34,908 bases of DNA from contig JAGXRT010000031.1 of the NCBI GenBank assembly GCA_018335575.1, forward strand, positions 1 through 34,908, in the 5' to 3' direction. Below, piece after piece: positions 24,058-32,437 of the stretch. The notes under the pieces are model-generated. The model made no database searches. It saw nothing but the letters and a program-made list of their open reading frames with translations, and was not told the origin of the DNA. Made by a program: the position numbers and the translations under genes. The stretch comes from Bacteroidota bacterium (GTDB lineage Bacteria; Bacteroidota; Bacteroidia; Flavobacteriales; Flavobacteriaceae). Each line of letters opens with the position of its first letter. Positions within the stretch are counted from its first letter, which is position 1.

Positions 24058-25236
24058 ATGAATTTATCTGATAACCGATACGATTTGAGAGGTGTTTCTG
24101 CTACTAAAGAAGATGTACATCATGCTATCAAAAACATTGATAAAGGGTTATTTCCAAAAGCATTTTGCAAAATTGTTCCCGATTATTTAACCAATGATGA
24201 AAATTTTTGTTTGGTAATGCATGCTGATGGCGCAGGAACCAAATCATCTTTGGCATATGTATATTGGAAAGAAACTGGTGATTTATCGGTTTGGAAAGGC
24301 ATCGCTCAAGATGCGTTAATAATGAATATCGATGATTTATTGTGCGTAGGAGTAACCGATAATATTTTACTTTCATCAACCATAGGACGCAATAAAAACA
24401 ACATCCCAGGAGAAGTTATTTCAGCTATTATTAATGGTACTGAAGAGTTAATAGCCGATTTAAAAAACCATGGAATTACTATCCATTCTACAGGTGGAGA
24501 AACGGCTGATGTTGGCGATTTGGTACGGACAATTATTGTTGATTCGACTGTAACAGCTCGGATTAAAAGAAATCAGGTAATAGATAATGCCAATATCAAA
24601 TCGGGCGATGTAATTGTTGGGTTAGCTTCTTTTGGTCAGGCAACTTATGAAAAGGAATATAACGGCGGTATGGGTAGTAACGGTTTAACATCAGCACGAC
24701 ATGATGTTTTTTCAAAAGAAATTGCTTTAAAATACCCAGAGAGTTTTGATACCAATGTGCCAGAAAGTTTGGTGTATTCTGGGGCAATGGGATTACTTTC
24801 AAAGGTAATAGGAACTGATAAAAATGCAGGACAATTAGTACTTTCTCCTACCAGAACTTATGCTCCGATAATTAAAAAAATACTTGAAAAATACACATCA
24901 CAAGAAATTCACGGAATGGTTCATTGCAGCGGTGGCGGCCAAACTAAAATTTTACATTTTATTGATAATTTGCACGTTATAAAAGACAATTTATTTGATA
25001 TTCCACCTTTGTTTAAAATGATACAAGAACAATCAAATACTGATTGGAAAGAAATGTATCAGGTTTTTAATATGGGACACCGAATGGAATTGTACGTTCC
25101 AAAAGAAATAGCATTCGATATTATAGAAATATCTAATCAATTTAAGGTTGATGCAAAAATTATTGGTTATGTTGAAGAATCAGCATCCAAGAAACTTACC
25201 ATCAATTCTCCTTTTGGCATTTTTGGCTATTATTAA
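24058..25236 (+). CDS. purM: phosphoribosylformylglycinamidine cyclo-ligase (AIR synthase)
   Basis: It forms aminoimidazole ribonucleotide from FGAM with ATP in purine synthesis. At 392 aa it is longer than the proteobacterial enzyme (about 345) and is of the type usual in Bacteroidota. MNLSDNRYDLRGVSATKEDV opens it. MHADGAGTKSSLAYVYWKET (54-73) is the ATP-binding loop; ALIMNIDDLLCVGVTDN, STGGETADVGDL and GLASFGQATYEKEYNGG are family motifs. The C-terminal part has MVHCSGGGQTKILHF and VFNMGHRMELY. It stands alone between two unrelated genes, with no other pur gene adjacent. Confidence 0.93.
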   Translation: MNLSDNRYDLRGVSATKEDVHHAIKNIDKGLFPKAFCKIVPDYLTNDENFCLVMHADGAGTKSSLAYVYWKETGDLSVWKGIAQDALIMNIDDLLCVGVTDNILLSSTIGRNKNNIPGEVISAIINGTEELIADLKNHGITIHSTGGETADVGDLVRTIIVDSTVTARIKRNQVIDNANIKSGDVIVGLASFGQATYEKEYNGGMGSNGLTSARHDVFSKEIALKYPESFDTNVPESLVYSGAMGLLSKVIGTDKNAGQLVLSPTRTYAPIIKKILEKYTSQEIHGMVHCSGGGQTKILHFIDNLHVIKDNLFDIPPLFKMIQEQSNTDWKEMYQVFNMGHRMELYVPKEIAFDIIEISNQFKVDAKIIGYVEESASKKLTINSPFGIFGYY

Positions 25237-25272
25237 AAAAATTACAATAATAGAGTAAACTTATACGATTGA

Positions 25273-25304
25273 TTGTTTTTTTACGTTATTGAATCGTACC
25301 TTTA
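25273..25304 (+). promoter_or_regulatory. promoter of the thioredoxin-apbE-DUF4266-DUF3570 cluster
   Basis: TTG (25273-25275), a 21-bp spacer and TACCTTTA (25297-25304), one mismatch from TAnnTTTG. It lies 22 bp before ATG 25326. Confidence 0.5.
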
Positions 25305-25325
25305 AAGTACATTAAAATTCTTCCC

Positions 25326-25763
25326 ATGAAAAAATTAGCAATTGTATTTTTATTGTTGAACTTATCAGCAATATCCTTTGCTCAGCAATGGAATTTAAAT
25401 TTTGATTCGGCTAAGACCTTGGCTTCCAAAGAGCAAAAAACATTATTATTGGTTTTTTCAGGTTCAGATTGGTGTGCTCCTTGTATTAAGTTAGATAATC
25501 AAATTTGGAAATCAACAGAGTTTATTGAATATGCTACTAAAAGCCTAGTCTTAGTTAAAGCTGATTTTCCTCGAAAAAAATCGAGTTCATTTACAAAAGA
25601 ACAACTTGCCCATAACGAAAAATTAGCAGAAAAATACAATCAGAAAGGGTATTTTCCTTTAGTTGTAATTTTTGATCTAAACGGAAAAGTAATAGGTGAA
25701 ACGGGTTATAAAAATATATCACCAAAAGAGTATATAAAACATATAGAATCGTTCATAAAGTAA
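25326..25763 (+). CDS. exported thioredoxin-family protein
   Basis: A signal peptide (MKKLAIVFLLLNLSAISFA) precedes a 125-residue thioredoxin fold. It carries the redox motif Cys50-Ala-Pro-Cys53 in FSGSDWCAPCIKLDNQIW, followed by KGYFPLVVIFDLNGKVIGET with the cis-proline. It should work in the periplasm, reducing or oxidising partner cysteines. The downstream apbE gene starts 1 nt after its stop, so the pair is an operon. A natural partner is the Cys-Gly-Cys tail of the DUF4266 lipoprotein two genes on; this is inference. Confidence 0.9.
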   Translation: MKKLAIVFLLLNLSAISFAQQWNLNFDSAKTLASKEQKTLLLVFSGSDWCAPCIKLDNQIWKSTEFIEYATKSLVLVKADFPRKKSSSFTKEQLAHNEKLAEKYNQKGYFPLVVIFDLNGKVIGETGYKNISPKEYIKHIESFIK

Positions 25764-25764
25764 C

Positions 25765-26748
25765 ATGAGATTTTTTATAGGCTTTTTTTTGTTGATGTTA
25801 TCGGCAGAAAGCGTGGCTCAAGATACTTCTTATACAAAAGTTGTAAAACTTATGGGGAGTAGGTTTGATTTATCCGTAGTTGCACCAAATGAAACAGAAG
25901 CCAACTCGTATATCAACCTAGCAATTGAAGAAATTACGCGCATTGAAAAACTCATTTCTGAATGGGATACAAAATCTCAAACATCAGCAATTAACAGAAA
26001 CGCTGGAATAAAACCTGTAAAAGTAGACAAAGAATTGTTCGAATTAATTAAGCGAAGCATTCAGATCTCGAAATTAACTCAAGGAGCATTTGATATTAGC
26101 TTTGCTTCCATCGATAAAGTTTGGAAATACGATGGCAGTATGCAAAAACTCCCTACCGAAGCAGCAATACAAAAATCGGTTGAAAAAATTGGATATCAAA
26201 ACATAGAATTAAACGAAGCACAACAAACCGTGTTTTTAAAGCTAGCAGGAATGAAAATTGGTTTTGGAGCCATTGGTAAAGGTTACGCGGCTGATAAAGC
26301 TAAACAAGTATTAATAGAAAAAGGGGTAAAAGCAGGAATTATAAATGCGTCAGGCGATTTAAATTCGTGGGGAACACAACCCAATGGCGATTTATGGAAG
26401 GTTGGTATTACAAATCCGCTTAACAAAGAAAAAGTTTTTTCGTGGTTACCCATTGAAAACAGTGCCGTGGTTACATCGGGAAATTATGAAAAATATGTTA
26501 CCTTAAACGGCGTTCGATATACACATATTATTAATCCTAAAACCGGTTATCCGGTTGTGGGGCTTAACAGTGTAACCATTTTTAGTGAAAGTGCTGAGTT
26601 GGCCGATGCCTTGGCAACCGCAGTTTTTGTAATGGGATTAGAGTCTGGTATGGATTTTATAAATCAATTAAATGGAATAGAATGTATTATTATTGATGCT
26701 GATAATAAAATACATACGTCTACAAATATTAAACTAAACGAATATTAA
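25765..26748 (+). CDS. apbE: FAD:protein FMN transferase, exported
   Basis: The product is 327 aa with a cleavable signal peptide (MRFFIGFFLLMLSAESVAQ). It attaches FMN from FAD covalently to a Thr or Ser of target proteins outside the cytoplasm. Motifs are ISEWDTKSQTSAINRNAG, GAFDISFASIDKVW, IGFGAIGKGYAADKA, INASGDLNSWG, the HIINPKTGYP metal-site loop and ESAELADALATAVFVMG. It lies between a thioredoxin and a DUF4266/DUF3570 pair. I found no DxxSGAT/S-type flavinylation site in the neighbouring proteins, so its substrate is not visible here. A ~95-bp gap with only tiny frames separates it from the DUF4266 gene. Confidence 0.94.
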   Translation: MRFFIGFFLLMLSAESVAQDTSYTKVVKLMGSRFDLSVVAPNETEANSYINLAIEEITRIEKLISEWDTKSQTSAINRNAGIKPVKVDKELFELIKRSIQISKLTQGAFDISFASIDKVWKYDGSMQKLPTEAAIQKSVEKIGYQNIELNEAQQTVFLKLAGMKIGFGAIGKGYAADKAKQVLIEKGVKAGIINASGDLNSWGTQPNGDLWKVGITNPLNKEKVFSWLPIENSAVVTSGNYEKYVTLNGVRYTHIINPKTGYPVVGLNSVTIFSESAELADALATAVFVMGLESGMDFINQLNGIECIIIDADNKIHTSTNIKLNEY

Positions 26749-26842
26749 TATGAAAAAGCCATGTTTGATAAAAATAAAAATAATAATATTCTTCAAACAG
26801 GTGTATTCCATATAGCTATTAAAAAACAATAAATAATTACTT

Positions 26843-27052
26843 ATGAAAAAATGGATGTTTTTGTTGATGATAATCTTTGGTTTATCATCGTGTACCGTGG
26901 TAAAAGAATATCAAAAAGTGTACATAAACGATCCTGACATGAAGCTTTCTGCTTCATCCTTAGAACGTTTTGAAGTCAATTTTCAAGTATACCGTGAGGC
27001 TGCAGCCGGAGCAAATGGAGGTAAATCAGGCGGCGGTTGTGGTTGTAATTAA
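26843..27052 (+). CDS. DUF4266 lipoprotein with Gly-Cys-rich tail
   Basis: The product is 69 aa. The lipoprotein signal MKKWMFLLMIIFGLSSC has lipobox Cys17. The mature part contains NDPDMKLSASSLERFEVNFQ and a tail EAAAGANGGKSGGGCGCN with Cys66 and Cys68. The SGG...GGCGCN terminus is, as I remember, the most conserved part of DUF4266. A short anchored peptide with conserved C-terminal CGC beside an exported thioredoxin and ApbE suggests redox chemistry, metal binding or a modified cysteine site. None is established. It starts 94 bp after apbE, and the DUF3570 gene follows 14 nt later. Confidence 0.88.
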   Translation: MKKWMFLLMIIFGLSSCTVVKEYQKVYINDPDMKLSASSLERFEVNFQVYREAAAGANGGKSGGGCGCN

Positions 27053-27066
27053 TAACAAATAACATC

Positions 27067-28383
27067 ATGAAAAATAAATTAGCTTTAATATTGTTTTTTG
27101 TTATAGGTGTAATGTACGCCCAAGAAACATCAACTTTTCAAAAAAAGGTGTTGGAAACACCAGAAATAGATTTACTGTTTAGTTATTACAAACAAGACGG
27201 AAAACATGCGGCCGTTAGCGGTGGTGAAGGCACAGAAGAATTAACGGATGCTGCATCAGCTATCGTAATTAACATACCGTTAAACATGAATGATGTTTTA
27301 ACTGTTGATGCCGGGATTTCTGCATATACATCGGCTTCTTCCAGTAATGTTGACCCATTTGATGGTAAAAAGCAACATGGAAATCTGGTGGCGAGCCCTT
27401 GGATAGCATCTTCAGGTGCATCAAAGCAAGATGCTTTAGCAACATTTTCTGCAGGATATGCACATAACAGTAAGGATAGAAATACTATAATTGGCGTTCA
27501 TGCGGCTTATGCACAAGAATTTGATTATTCTTCCATCGGTTTTGGAGGAAGTTTAGCTAAACTGTTTAATGAAAAAAATTCCGAAATCAGTTTAAGCGGT
27601 CAAGTTTATTTAGATACGTGGAAACCCAGATATCCATACGAATTAGAGTCATTTAAACTGGATGGTTTAAACGATCCGATTTTTCAAGAGATATTACCGG
27701 GAAATAGCACCAATTACAATCCATCAAATTTTTATTTTGATCCGGATAAAAAAAGAAATTCATACTCGGCCTCCTTGGCATTTTCTCAGATTTTATCGCA
27801 AAAACTACAAGGATCTTTGTTTTTTGATGTAGTAAAACAAGACGGAATGTTAGCCAATCCGTTTCAACGGGTATACTTTGCAGATAAACCCGATTTTTTT
27901 ATAGATGAATTTCAATTGGGTGATGATACAGAACGCTTACCAAACAGTAGGTTTAAACTACCCTTAGGTATGCGTTTAAATTATTACCTCAATTCGTCGT
28001 TAACTTTACGTACTTACTATCGGTATTATTATGATGATTGGGGAATTACAGGACATACTCTAAGCGTAGAATTACCTTATAAAATAAATCAGAACTGGAC
28101 CTTATATCCTATGTACAGATACTATAAACAATCGGCTGCCGATTATTTTGCACCAAAAGAAGTGCATGTATCAACCAATACCTATTACACTTCCGATTAT
28201 GACTTATCAGCATACGACAGCAATCAGTTCGGTTTTGGGTTTAGGTATTCCAAGCCTACTGGATTGGCCAAAATATATCGGTTTACGGTTAAAAGTTTGG
28301 ATGTGCGATACCAACATTACGATCGATCAGATGGCTTAAAATCCGATATCATTTCTACCGGATTTAAACTTTTGTTTGAATAA
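27067..28383 (+). CDS. DUF3570 outer-membrane barrel-like protein
   Basis: The product is 438 aa with a signal peptide (MKNKLALILFFVIGVMYA) and a long succession of amphipathic beta strands with aromatic girdles, for example LRTYYRYYYDDWGITGHTLS and TLYPMYRYYKQ. It ends KSDIISTGFKLLFE, with the aromatic C-terminal residue pattern of outer-membrane barrels. It matches the DUF3570 family, which is regularly paired with DUF4266. An N-terminal DLLFSYYKQDGKHAAVSGGE fits the family. The probable role is as outer-membrane partner of the DUF4266 lipoprotein. Substrate and direction are unknown. Confidence 0.88.
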   Translation: MKNKLALILFFVIGVMYAQETSTFQKKVLETPEIDLLFSYYKQDGKHAAVSGGEGTEELTDAASAIVINIPLNMNDVLTVDAGISAYTSASSSNVDPFDGKKQHGNLVASPWIASSGASKQDALATFSAGYAHNSKDRNTIIGVHAAYAQEFDYSSIGFGGSLAKLFNEKNSEISLSGQVYLDTWKPRYPYELESFKLDGLNDPIFQEILPGNSTNYNPSNFYFDPDKKRNSYSASLAFSQILSQKLQGSLFFDVVKQDGMLANPFQRVYFADKPDFFIDEFQLGDDTERLPNSRFKLPLGMRLNYYLNSSLTLRTYYRYYYDDWGITGHTLSVELPYKINQNWTLYPMYRYYKQSAADYFAPKEVHVSTNTYYTSDYDLSAYDSNQFGFGFRYSKPTGLAKIYRFTVKSLDVRYQHYDRSDGLKSDIISTGFKLLFE

Positions 28384-28390
28384 GATTACT

Positions 28391-28422
28391 AAAAAGATGC
28401 ATCAATCGATGGGTCTTTTTTT
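28391..28422 (+). terminator. terminator after DUF3570 gene
   Basis: AAAAAGA and TCTTTTT pair, with an inner imperfect stem (CATC/GATG), followed by further T. One internal mismatch makes it weaker than the others. Confidence 0.55.
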
Positions 28423-28460
28423 CATAAATGCTAGATAACAAATTATCCGTTAAAAATTCA

Positions 28461-28468
28461 TAATTTTG
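28461..28468 (+). promoter_or_regulatory. -7 element of prfA
   Basis: TAATTTTG fits TAnnTTTG, 22 bp before ATG 28491. No TTG-type -33 at the right distance was found. Confidence 0.5.
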
Positions 28469-28490
28469 CATTCCAGAAAAAACATATACC

Positions 28491-29570
28491 ATGTTAGATA
28501 AATTACATTTAGTAAAACAACGATTTGATGAGGTGGCCGATTTAATCATCCAACCCGATATTATTTCAGACCAAAAAAAATATATTCAATACAGTAAAGA
28601 GTATAAAGATTTAGGTATTGTTGTTGAAAAAGCTAATGAATATGAAACTTTATTGGCCAATATTGAAGAAGCCAATGAAATAATTGCAGATGGGGGAGAT
28701 GACGAAATGGTAGAGATGGCTAAAATGGAACTCGAATCAGCTAATGAGCGGGTTGAAGCTTTGGGAGAAGAAATTAAGTTTTTGTTAATTCCAAAAGATC
28801 CGGAAGATGCTAAAAATGTGATGATGGAAATTAGAGCCGGAACCGGTGGTGATGAAGCCAGTATTTTTGCCGGAGATTTGTACAGAATGTACACAAAATA
28901 TTGTGCGGATAAAGGATGGAAAACAGAAGTAGTGGATATAAGCGAGGGAACATCAGGAGGTTTTAAAGAGGTTATTTTTAGTGTTTCGGGCGAAGATGTT
29001 TATGGAAATTTAAAATTTGAATCGGGTGTTCACCGTGTACAACGTGTTCCTCAAACAGAAACGCAAGGACGTGTACACACCAGTGCAGCTACTGTTATGG
29101 TGTTGCCAGAAGCCGAAGAGTTTGACGTGCAAATAGACATGAAAGATGTGCGAAAGGATTTGTTCTGTGCTTCTGGTCCCGGAGGGCAATCGGTTAACAC
29201 CACGTATTCGGCAGTTCGTTTAACGCATATACCAACCGGATTGGTTGCGCAGTGTCAGGATCAAAAATCACAACACAAGAATTACGAAAAAGCATTAACA
29301 GTTTTACGTTCACGATTATATGAAATGGAATTAAATAAAAAGCTCGAAGAAGATTCGGTTAAACGTAAATCGATGGTTTCTAGTGGTGATAGATCAGCTA
29401 AAATCAGAACGTATAATTATCCGCAAGGACGTGTTACTGAACACCGAATCGGACTTACTTTATACGATTTGAGCAGTATTATTAACGGTGATATTCAAAA
29501 GATTATTGAAGAACTCAAAATGGCCGAAAATACGGAGAAACTGAAATCCTTAGGTGAAGATGTTTTTTAA
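28491..29570 (+). CDS. prfA: peptide chain release factor 1
   Basis: It recognises UAA and UAG and triggers peptide release. The product is 359 aa, the normal length. The stop-codon recognition tripeptide is Pro187-Gln188-Thr189 in [13 protein letters not shown] (PxT, the RF1 class; RF2 has SPF). The catalytic GGQ is at 231-233 in [38 protein letters not shown] is the domain 2 signature. It is a single gene flanked by terminators. Confidence 0.96.
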   Translation: MLDKLHLVKQRFDEVADLIIQPDIISDQKKYIQYSKEYKDLGIVVEKANEYETLLANIEEANEIIADGGDDEMVEMAKMELESANERVEALGEEIKFLLIPKDPEDAKNVMMEIRAGTGGDEASIFAGDLYRMYTKYCADKGWKTEVVDISEGTSGGFKEVIFSVSGEDVYGNLKFESGVHRVQRVPQTETQGRVHTSAATVMVLPEAEEFDVQIDMKDVRKDLFCASGPGGQSVNTTYSAVRLTHIPTGLVAQCQDQKSQHKNYEKALTVLRSRLYEMELNKKLEEDSVKRKSMVSSGDRSAKIRTYNYPQGRVTEHRIGLTLYDLSSIINGDIQKIIEELKMAENTEKLKSLGEDVF

Positions 29571-29576
29571 AAGTAA

Positions 29577-29600
29577 ATCCCGATTTTAATCGGGATTTTT
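29577..29600. terminator. terminator of prfA, also facing the convergent lipoprotein gene
   Basis: ATCCCGAT (29577-29584) and ATCGGGAT (29589-29596) form an 8-bp stem with a TTTA loop, followed by T on the plus strand. The minus-strand lipoprotein gene ends at 29604 and probably uses it as well. Confidence 0.85.
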
Positions 29601-29603
29601 TAT

Positions 29604-30038
29604 TTAATTCTTTTCAAAAGTTAGGTAATCTTTAGAACCATCGCCACTGGTATCCTCTAATTTTATTCTGTTTGAAGTAATTTCCAATACATCCCAATCA
29701 TCACTAATTTCATCCAAAGGAGGCAAATCGCCAAAGTTTATTAGAAATTTAACTTTTCCATCATCTCTAAAAGTAGACCAATTTCCATTTTTAGTAACAG
29801 CATTTTTGACCGCTGTTGCAGATCCGTTGGCATTAAACGTAAAAATATAATCGGTATAATCACTGGTTTCATTTTTATTGTCATCCATATAAAGTGTAAT
29901 TCGCCATGTACCTGCAGTTGCGTTGGATTGTACATTCTCTGGCGACACTATTTGTGGTACATCATCTGTAGAATCACTAGAACAGCTTATAAAAGTAACT
30001 AGAAGTATTGCACCGATTAAGAAATTAACAATTTTCAT
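29604..30038 (-). CDS. lipocalin-like lipoprotein, 144 aa
   Basis: The signal MKIVNFLIGAILLVTFISC with lipobox Cys19 is followed by an SSDSTDD linker. A beta-rich domain follows with GTWRITLYMDDNKNETSDYT, FTFNANGSATA, GNWSTFRDDGKVKF and DWDVLEITSNRIKLEDTS. The W-R-I, F-N-A-N-G and final strand pattern is that of the small lipocalin-like (DUF4923/lipocalin_5-like) lipoproteins common in Flavobacteriia. Ligand and role are unknown. It is a single gene converging on prfA. Confidence 0.75.
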   Translation of the reverse strand: MKIVNFLIGAILLVTFISCSSDSTDDVPQIVSPENVQSNATAGTWRITLYMDDNKNETSDYTDYIFTFNANGSATAVKNAVTKNGNWSTFRDDGKVKFLINFGDLPPLDEISDDWDVLEITSNRIKLEDTSGDGSKDYLTFEKN

Positions 30039-30155
30039 ATATAGTATTTTTTAAATTACTGAATAACAGTATCAATATACAAAATATTTTAGAATCTATT
30101 TTTATGAATTATTGTTATATCAGATACAACTATTATTATTATTTATTTAGAATTT

Positions 30156-31115
30156 TTATTTTGTATCAAACTCTTTCAATTCTTTTGGAGCACGTTTTAA
30201 GGATATATAAATTCCAATTAATAAAGATAGCGCGATAAATGTCAATGAAAACCATTCTGGAAATTTATAATGATGTGCTAAAATTAACTTAATACCTACA
30301 AACGTTAATATGGCTATTAAACTGTATTTAAGGTAGTAAAATTTGGTTAACATGTTTGATAAGAAGAAATACATCGATCGCAAACCAAGAATAGCAAAAA
30401 TATTAGAGCTAAACACTAAAAACGGATCAGAAGTAATGGCTAAAATAGCCGGGACACTGTCTATGGCAAATAAAATATCAGTAAACTCAATAATAACCAA
30501 TGCGATAAAAAGTGGTGTTGCCGCAGTAATATGTCTAAGTTTGATAAAAAACTTTTCGCCCTGCATATGAGTTGTAATAGGTATAAATTTTCTAATTTGT
30601 CTGTAAATAAAAGATTTTTTAGGATTAAATTGCTCGTCTTTTGAAAAAGCCATTTTATAAGCTGTAAGCAATAAAAACACTCCAAAAACATAGGTAGTAA
30701 AACTAAATTTGTTGATAAGCATTACGCCAAAGAAAATCATCAATGCTCTAAAAACAATAGCTCCTAAAATTCCCCAAAACAATACTCGGTGTTGATATTT
30801 TAAAGGGATGTTAAACGATGTAAAAATTACTGCAATAACAAAAATATTATCCACGCTTAATGATAGCTCTATTAAATATCCTGTAATGTATTTTACTGAT
30901 GCATTTAGCGGACTTAATTTATCGACATTTTCAATGGCTCCATTATTGTAGAGGTAATAAATTACAATGGAAAACAAGAATGACATACTAACCCAAATGG
31001 CTGTCCATATCGATGCTTCTTTAGTACTAATTACATGTGGATTTCTGTTAAAAACGCCCAAATCAAGGGCTAAGAAAAGAAGTATTGCAGCTATAAATAT
31101 TATCCAAACTATCAT
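30156..31115 (-). CDS. TerC/Alx-family membrane protein
   Basis: The product is 319 aa with about nine membrane helices. Conserved acidic sites are Asp18 in LALDLGVFN, Glu83 and Asp89-Asn90 in YLIELSLSVDNIFVIAVIF, and the second-half motif EFTDILFAIDSVPAILAIT. These match the Alx/TerC family, linked to manganese export and to metalation of secreted proteins. The earlier tellurite label is historical. No yybP-ykoY-like manganese riboswitch fold was seen in the short leader (31116-31180). Confidence 0.92.
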   Translation of the reverse strand: MIVWIIFIAAILLFLALDLGVFNRNPHVISTKEASIWTAIWVSMSFLFSIVIYYLYNNGAIENVDKLSPLNASVKYITGYLIELSLSVDNIFVIAVIFTSFNIPLKYQHRVLFWGILGAIVFRALMIFFGVMLINKFSFTTYVFGVFLLLTAYKMAFSKDEQFNPKKSFIYRQIRKFIPITTHMQGEKFFIKLRHITAATPLFIALVIIEFTDILFAIDSVPAILAITSDPFLVFSSNIFAILGLRSMYFFLSNMLTKFYYLKYSLIAILTFVGIKLILAHHYKFPEWFSLTFIALSLLIGIYISLKRAPKELKEFDTK

Positions 31116-31180
31116 GTTAATTATATTTTAGTGAGCAAATATACTCAATATAAATAATGTTTATAGATTTAAAAAAGAAA

Positions 31181-31201
31181 AACCCAATCATTGATTGGGT
31201 T
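31181..31201 (-). terminator. terminator of the thrS-infC-rpmI-rplT operon
   Basis: AACCCAATCA and TGATTGGGTT form a 10-bp perfect stem. On the minus strand it is followed by a T-rich tract (TTTTCTTTTTT). It lies 31 bp after the rplT stop. Confidence 0.88.
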
Positions 31202-31232
31202 CTCTTTTATATATAAGCAAGTGTTAATTAAT

Positions 31233-31577
31233 CTATTTTATTTTATCTACAATAGCTTTAAAAGCTTCTGGGTGATTCATTGCTAAATCGGCTAAAACCT
31301 TTCGGTTAAGTTCGATGTTATTAGCTTTGGTTTTACCCATAAACTGAGAGTAAGACATACCGAATTGACGAGCTCCAGCGTTAATACGCTGAATCCACAA
31401 TCCTCTAAAACTTCTTTTTTTGTTTTTACGGTCACGGTAGGCGTAAACCATTCCTTTTTCAACCGCGTTTTTGGCTACTGTCCAAACATTTTTTCTACGT
31501 CCGAAGTACCCTTTTGCTTGCTTCAATATCTTTTTTCTTCGAGCTCTTGAAGCAACTGAATTTACTGATCTTGGCAT
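31233..31577 (-). CDS. rplT: 50S ribosomal protein L20
   Basis: The product is 114 aa. [20 protein letters not shown] and [20 protein letters not shown] are the conserved rRNA-binding N-terminus. [20 protein letters not shown] and [20 protein letters not shown] with [11 protein letters not shown] complete the globular part. It is the last gene of the operon with rpmI and infC. L20 binds 23S rRNA early in 50S assembly and in many bacteria represses its own operon. An 89-bp gap precedes it. Confidence 0.97.
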   Translation of the reverse strand: MPRSVNSVASRARRKKILKQAKGYFGRRKNVWTVAKNAVEKGMVYAYRDRKNKKRSFRGLWIQRINAGARQFGMSYSQFMGKTKANNIELNRKVLADLAMNHPEAFKAIVDKIK

Positions 31578-31666
31578 AATTCTTTCATTTTTTTGTAGTA
31601 GGCGAACATTTTTTACTGTTACTTGATTGGCGCTACTCCATGGTTAATAATTAACTCGGCAATAAC

Positions 31667-31864
31667 TTATTTTAAAGTTAATTGCATTTTAACACTGTTC
31701 ATATCTGATTCGTGAACCAAACCTGTATGTGTTAATTTTAATTTACGCTTTTTCGATTTTTTAGTCAAAATATGACTTTTATAAGCGTGCTTTCTTTTGA
31801 TTTTTCCAGTTCCTGTAAGCTTAAAACGCTTTTTTGCACTGGATTTTGTTTTTAATTTTGGCAT
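31667..31864 (-). CDS. rpmI: 50S ribosomal protein L35
   Basis: The product is 65 aa, very basic: [20 protein letters not shown] followed by [20 protein letters not shown], with the conserved HAYKSHIL core. It lies between infC (29 bp upstream) and rplT, the standard order. Confidence 0.97.
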   Translation of the reverse strand: MPKLKTKSSAKKRFKLTGTGKIKRKHAYKSHILTKKSKKRKLKLTHTGLVHESDMNSVKMQLTLK

Positions 31865-31893
31865 CTCTCCTCTATATTTATCTTGCTTATATA

Positions 31894-32421
31894 TTATTTT
31901 TTCTTAGGTGTGATAAACATAATCATTCGCTTTCCTTCTAATTTTGGAAGTTGTTCTACTTTACCATACTCTTCCAAATCTTGAGCTAAACGCAGTAATA
32001 ATATTTCACCTTGTTCTTTGAAAATGATCGAACGTCCTTTAAAGAAAACATAGGCTTTTACTTTTGCTCCTTCATTTAAAAATTTCTCGGCATGTTTCTT
32101 TTTAAACTCGTAATCATGTTCATCGGTTTGCGGTCCGAAACGTATTTCCTTTAACACTACTTTAGTAGCGTTGGCTTTAATTGCTTTATCTCTCTTTTTC
32201 TGTTCGTAAAGAAATTTTTTATAATCAATTACTTTACAAACTGGCGGATTGGCATTTGGCGATATTTCTACCAAATCCAACTCTAATTCTGCAGCAATTT
32301 GTTTTGCTTTTTGAATAGGGTATACACCCATTTCAACATTATCGCCCACTAAACGAACTTCAGGTACACGAATTTCGTTGTTAATTCTGTGAGCAGCTTC
32401 TTTGTTGTCTGTTCTTGCTAT
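31894..32421 (-). CDS. infC: translation initiation factor IF-3, apparent AUA start
   Basis: IF-3 controls start-codon fidelity and subunit dissociation. From ATA (32421-32419) the protein is 175 aa: [20 protein letters not shown] then [12 protein letters not shown]. The frame upstream closes at a TAA three codons earlier, and no ATG, GTG or TTG occurs before the GTG of LVGDN at 32349, which would remove the conserved [14 protein letters not shown] segment. An AUA start is therefore the best fit; the AUU at residue 13 is the alternative. E. coli infC likewise starts at a rare codon (AUU) so that IF-3 represses its own translation. [36 protein letters not shown] and [12 protein letters not shown] are family motifs. 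The ATA lies 16 nt after the thrS stop. Confidence 0.93.
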   Translation of the reverse strand: MARTDNKEAAHRINNEIRVPEVRLVGDNVEMGVYPIQKAKQIAAELELDLVEISPNANPPVCKVIDYKKFLYEQKKRDKAIKANATKVVLKEIRFGPQTDEHDYEFKKKHAEKFLNEGAKVKAYVFFKGRSIIFKEQGEILLLRLAQDLEEYGKVEQLPKLEGKRMIMFITPKKK

Positions 32422-32437
32422 GACTTTTTATTTTTAG

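Noticed and set aside
26761-26832. 23-codon frame MFDKNKNNNILQTGVFHIAI... between apbE and DUF4266
   Set aside because: It is very short, AT-rich and without recognisable features. Chance cannot be excluded.
30343-30570. plus-strand 75-codon ORF opposite the TerC-family gene
   Set aside because: It is antisense to a clearly conserved membrane protein and has no independent family features.
31578-31666. L20-type autoregulatory RNA structure between rpmI and rplT
   Set aside because: No convincing pseudoknot or strong hairpin was visible by eye in the 89-bp gap. It would need covariation analysis.
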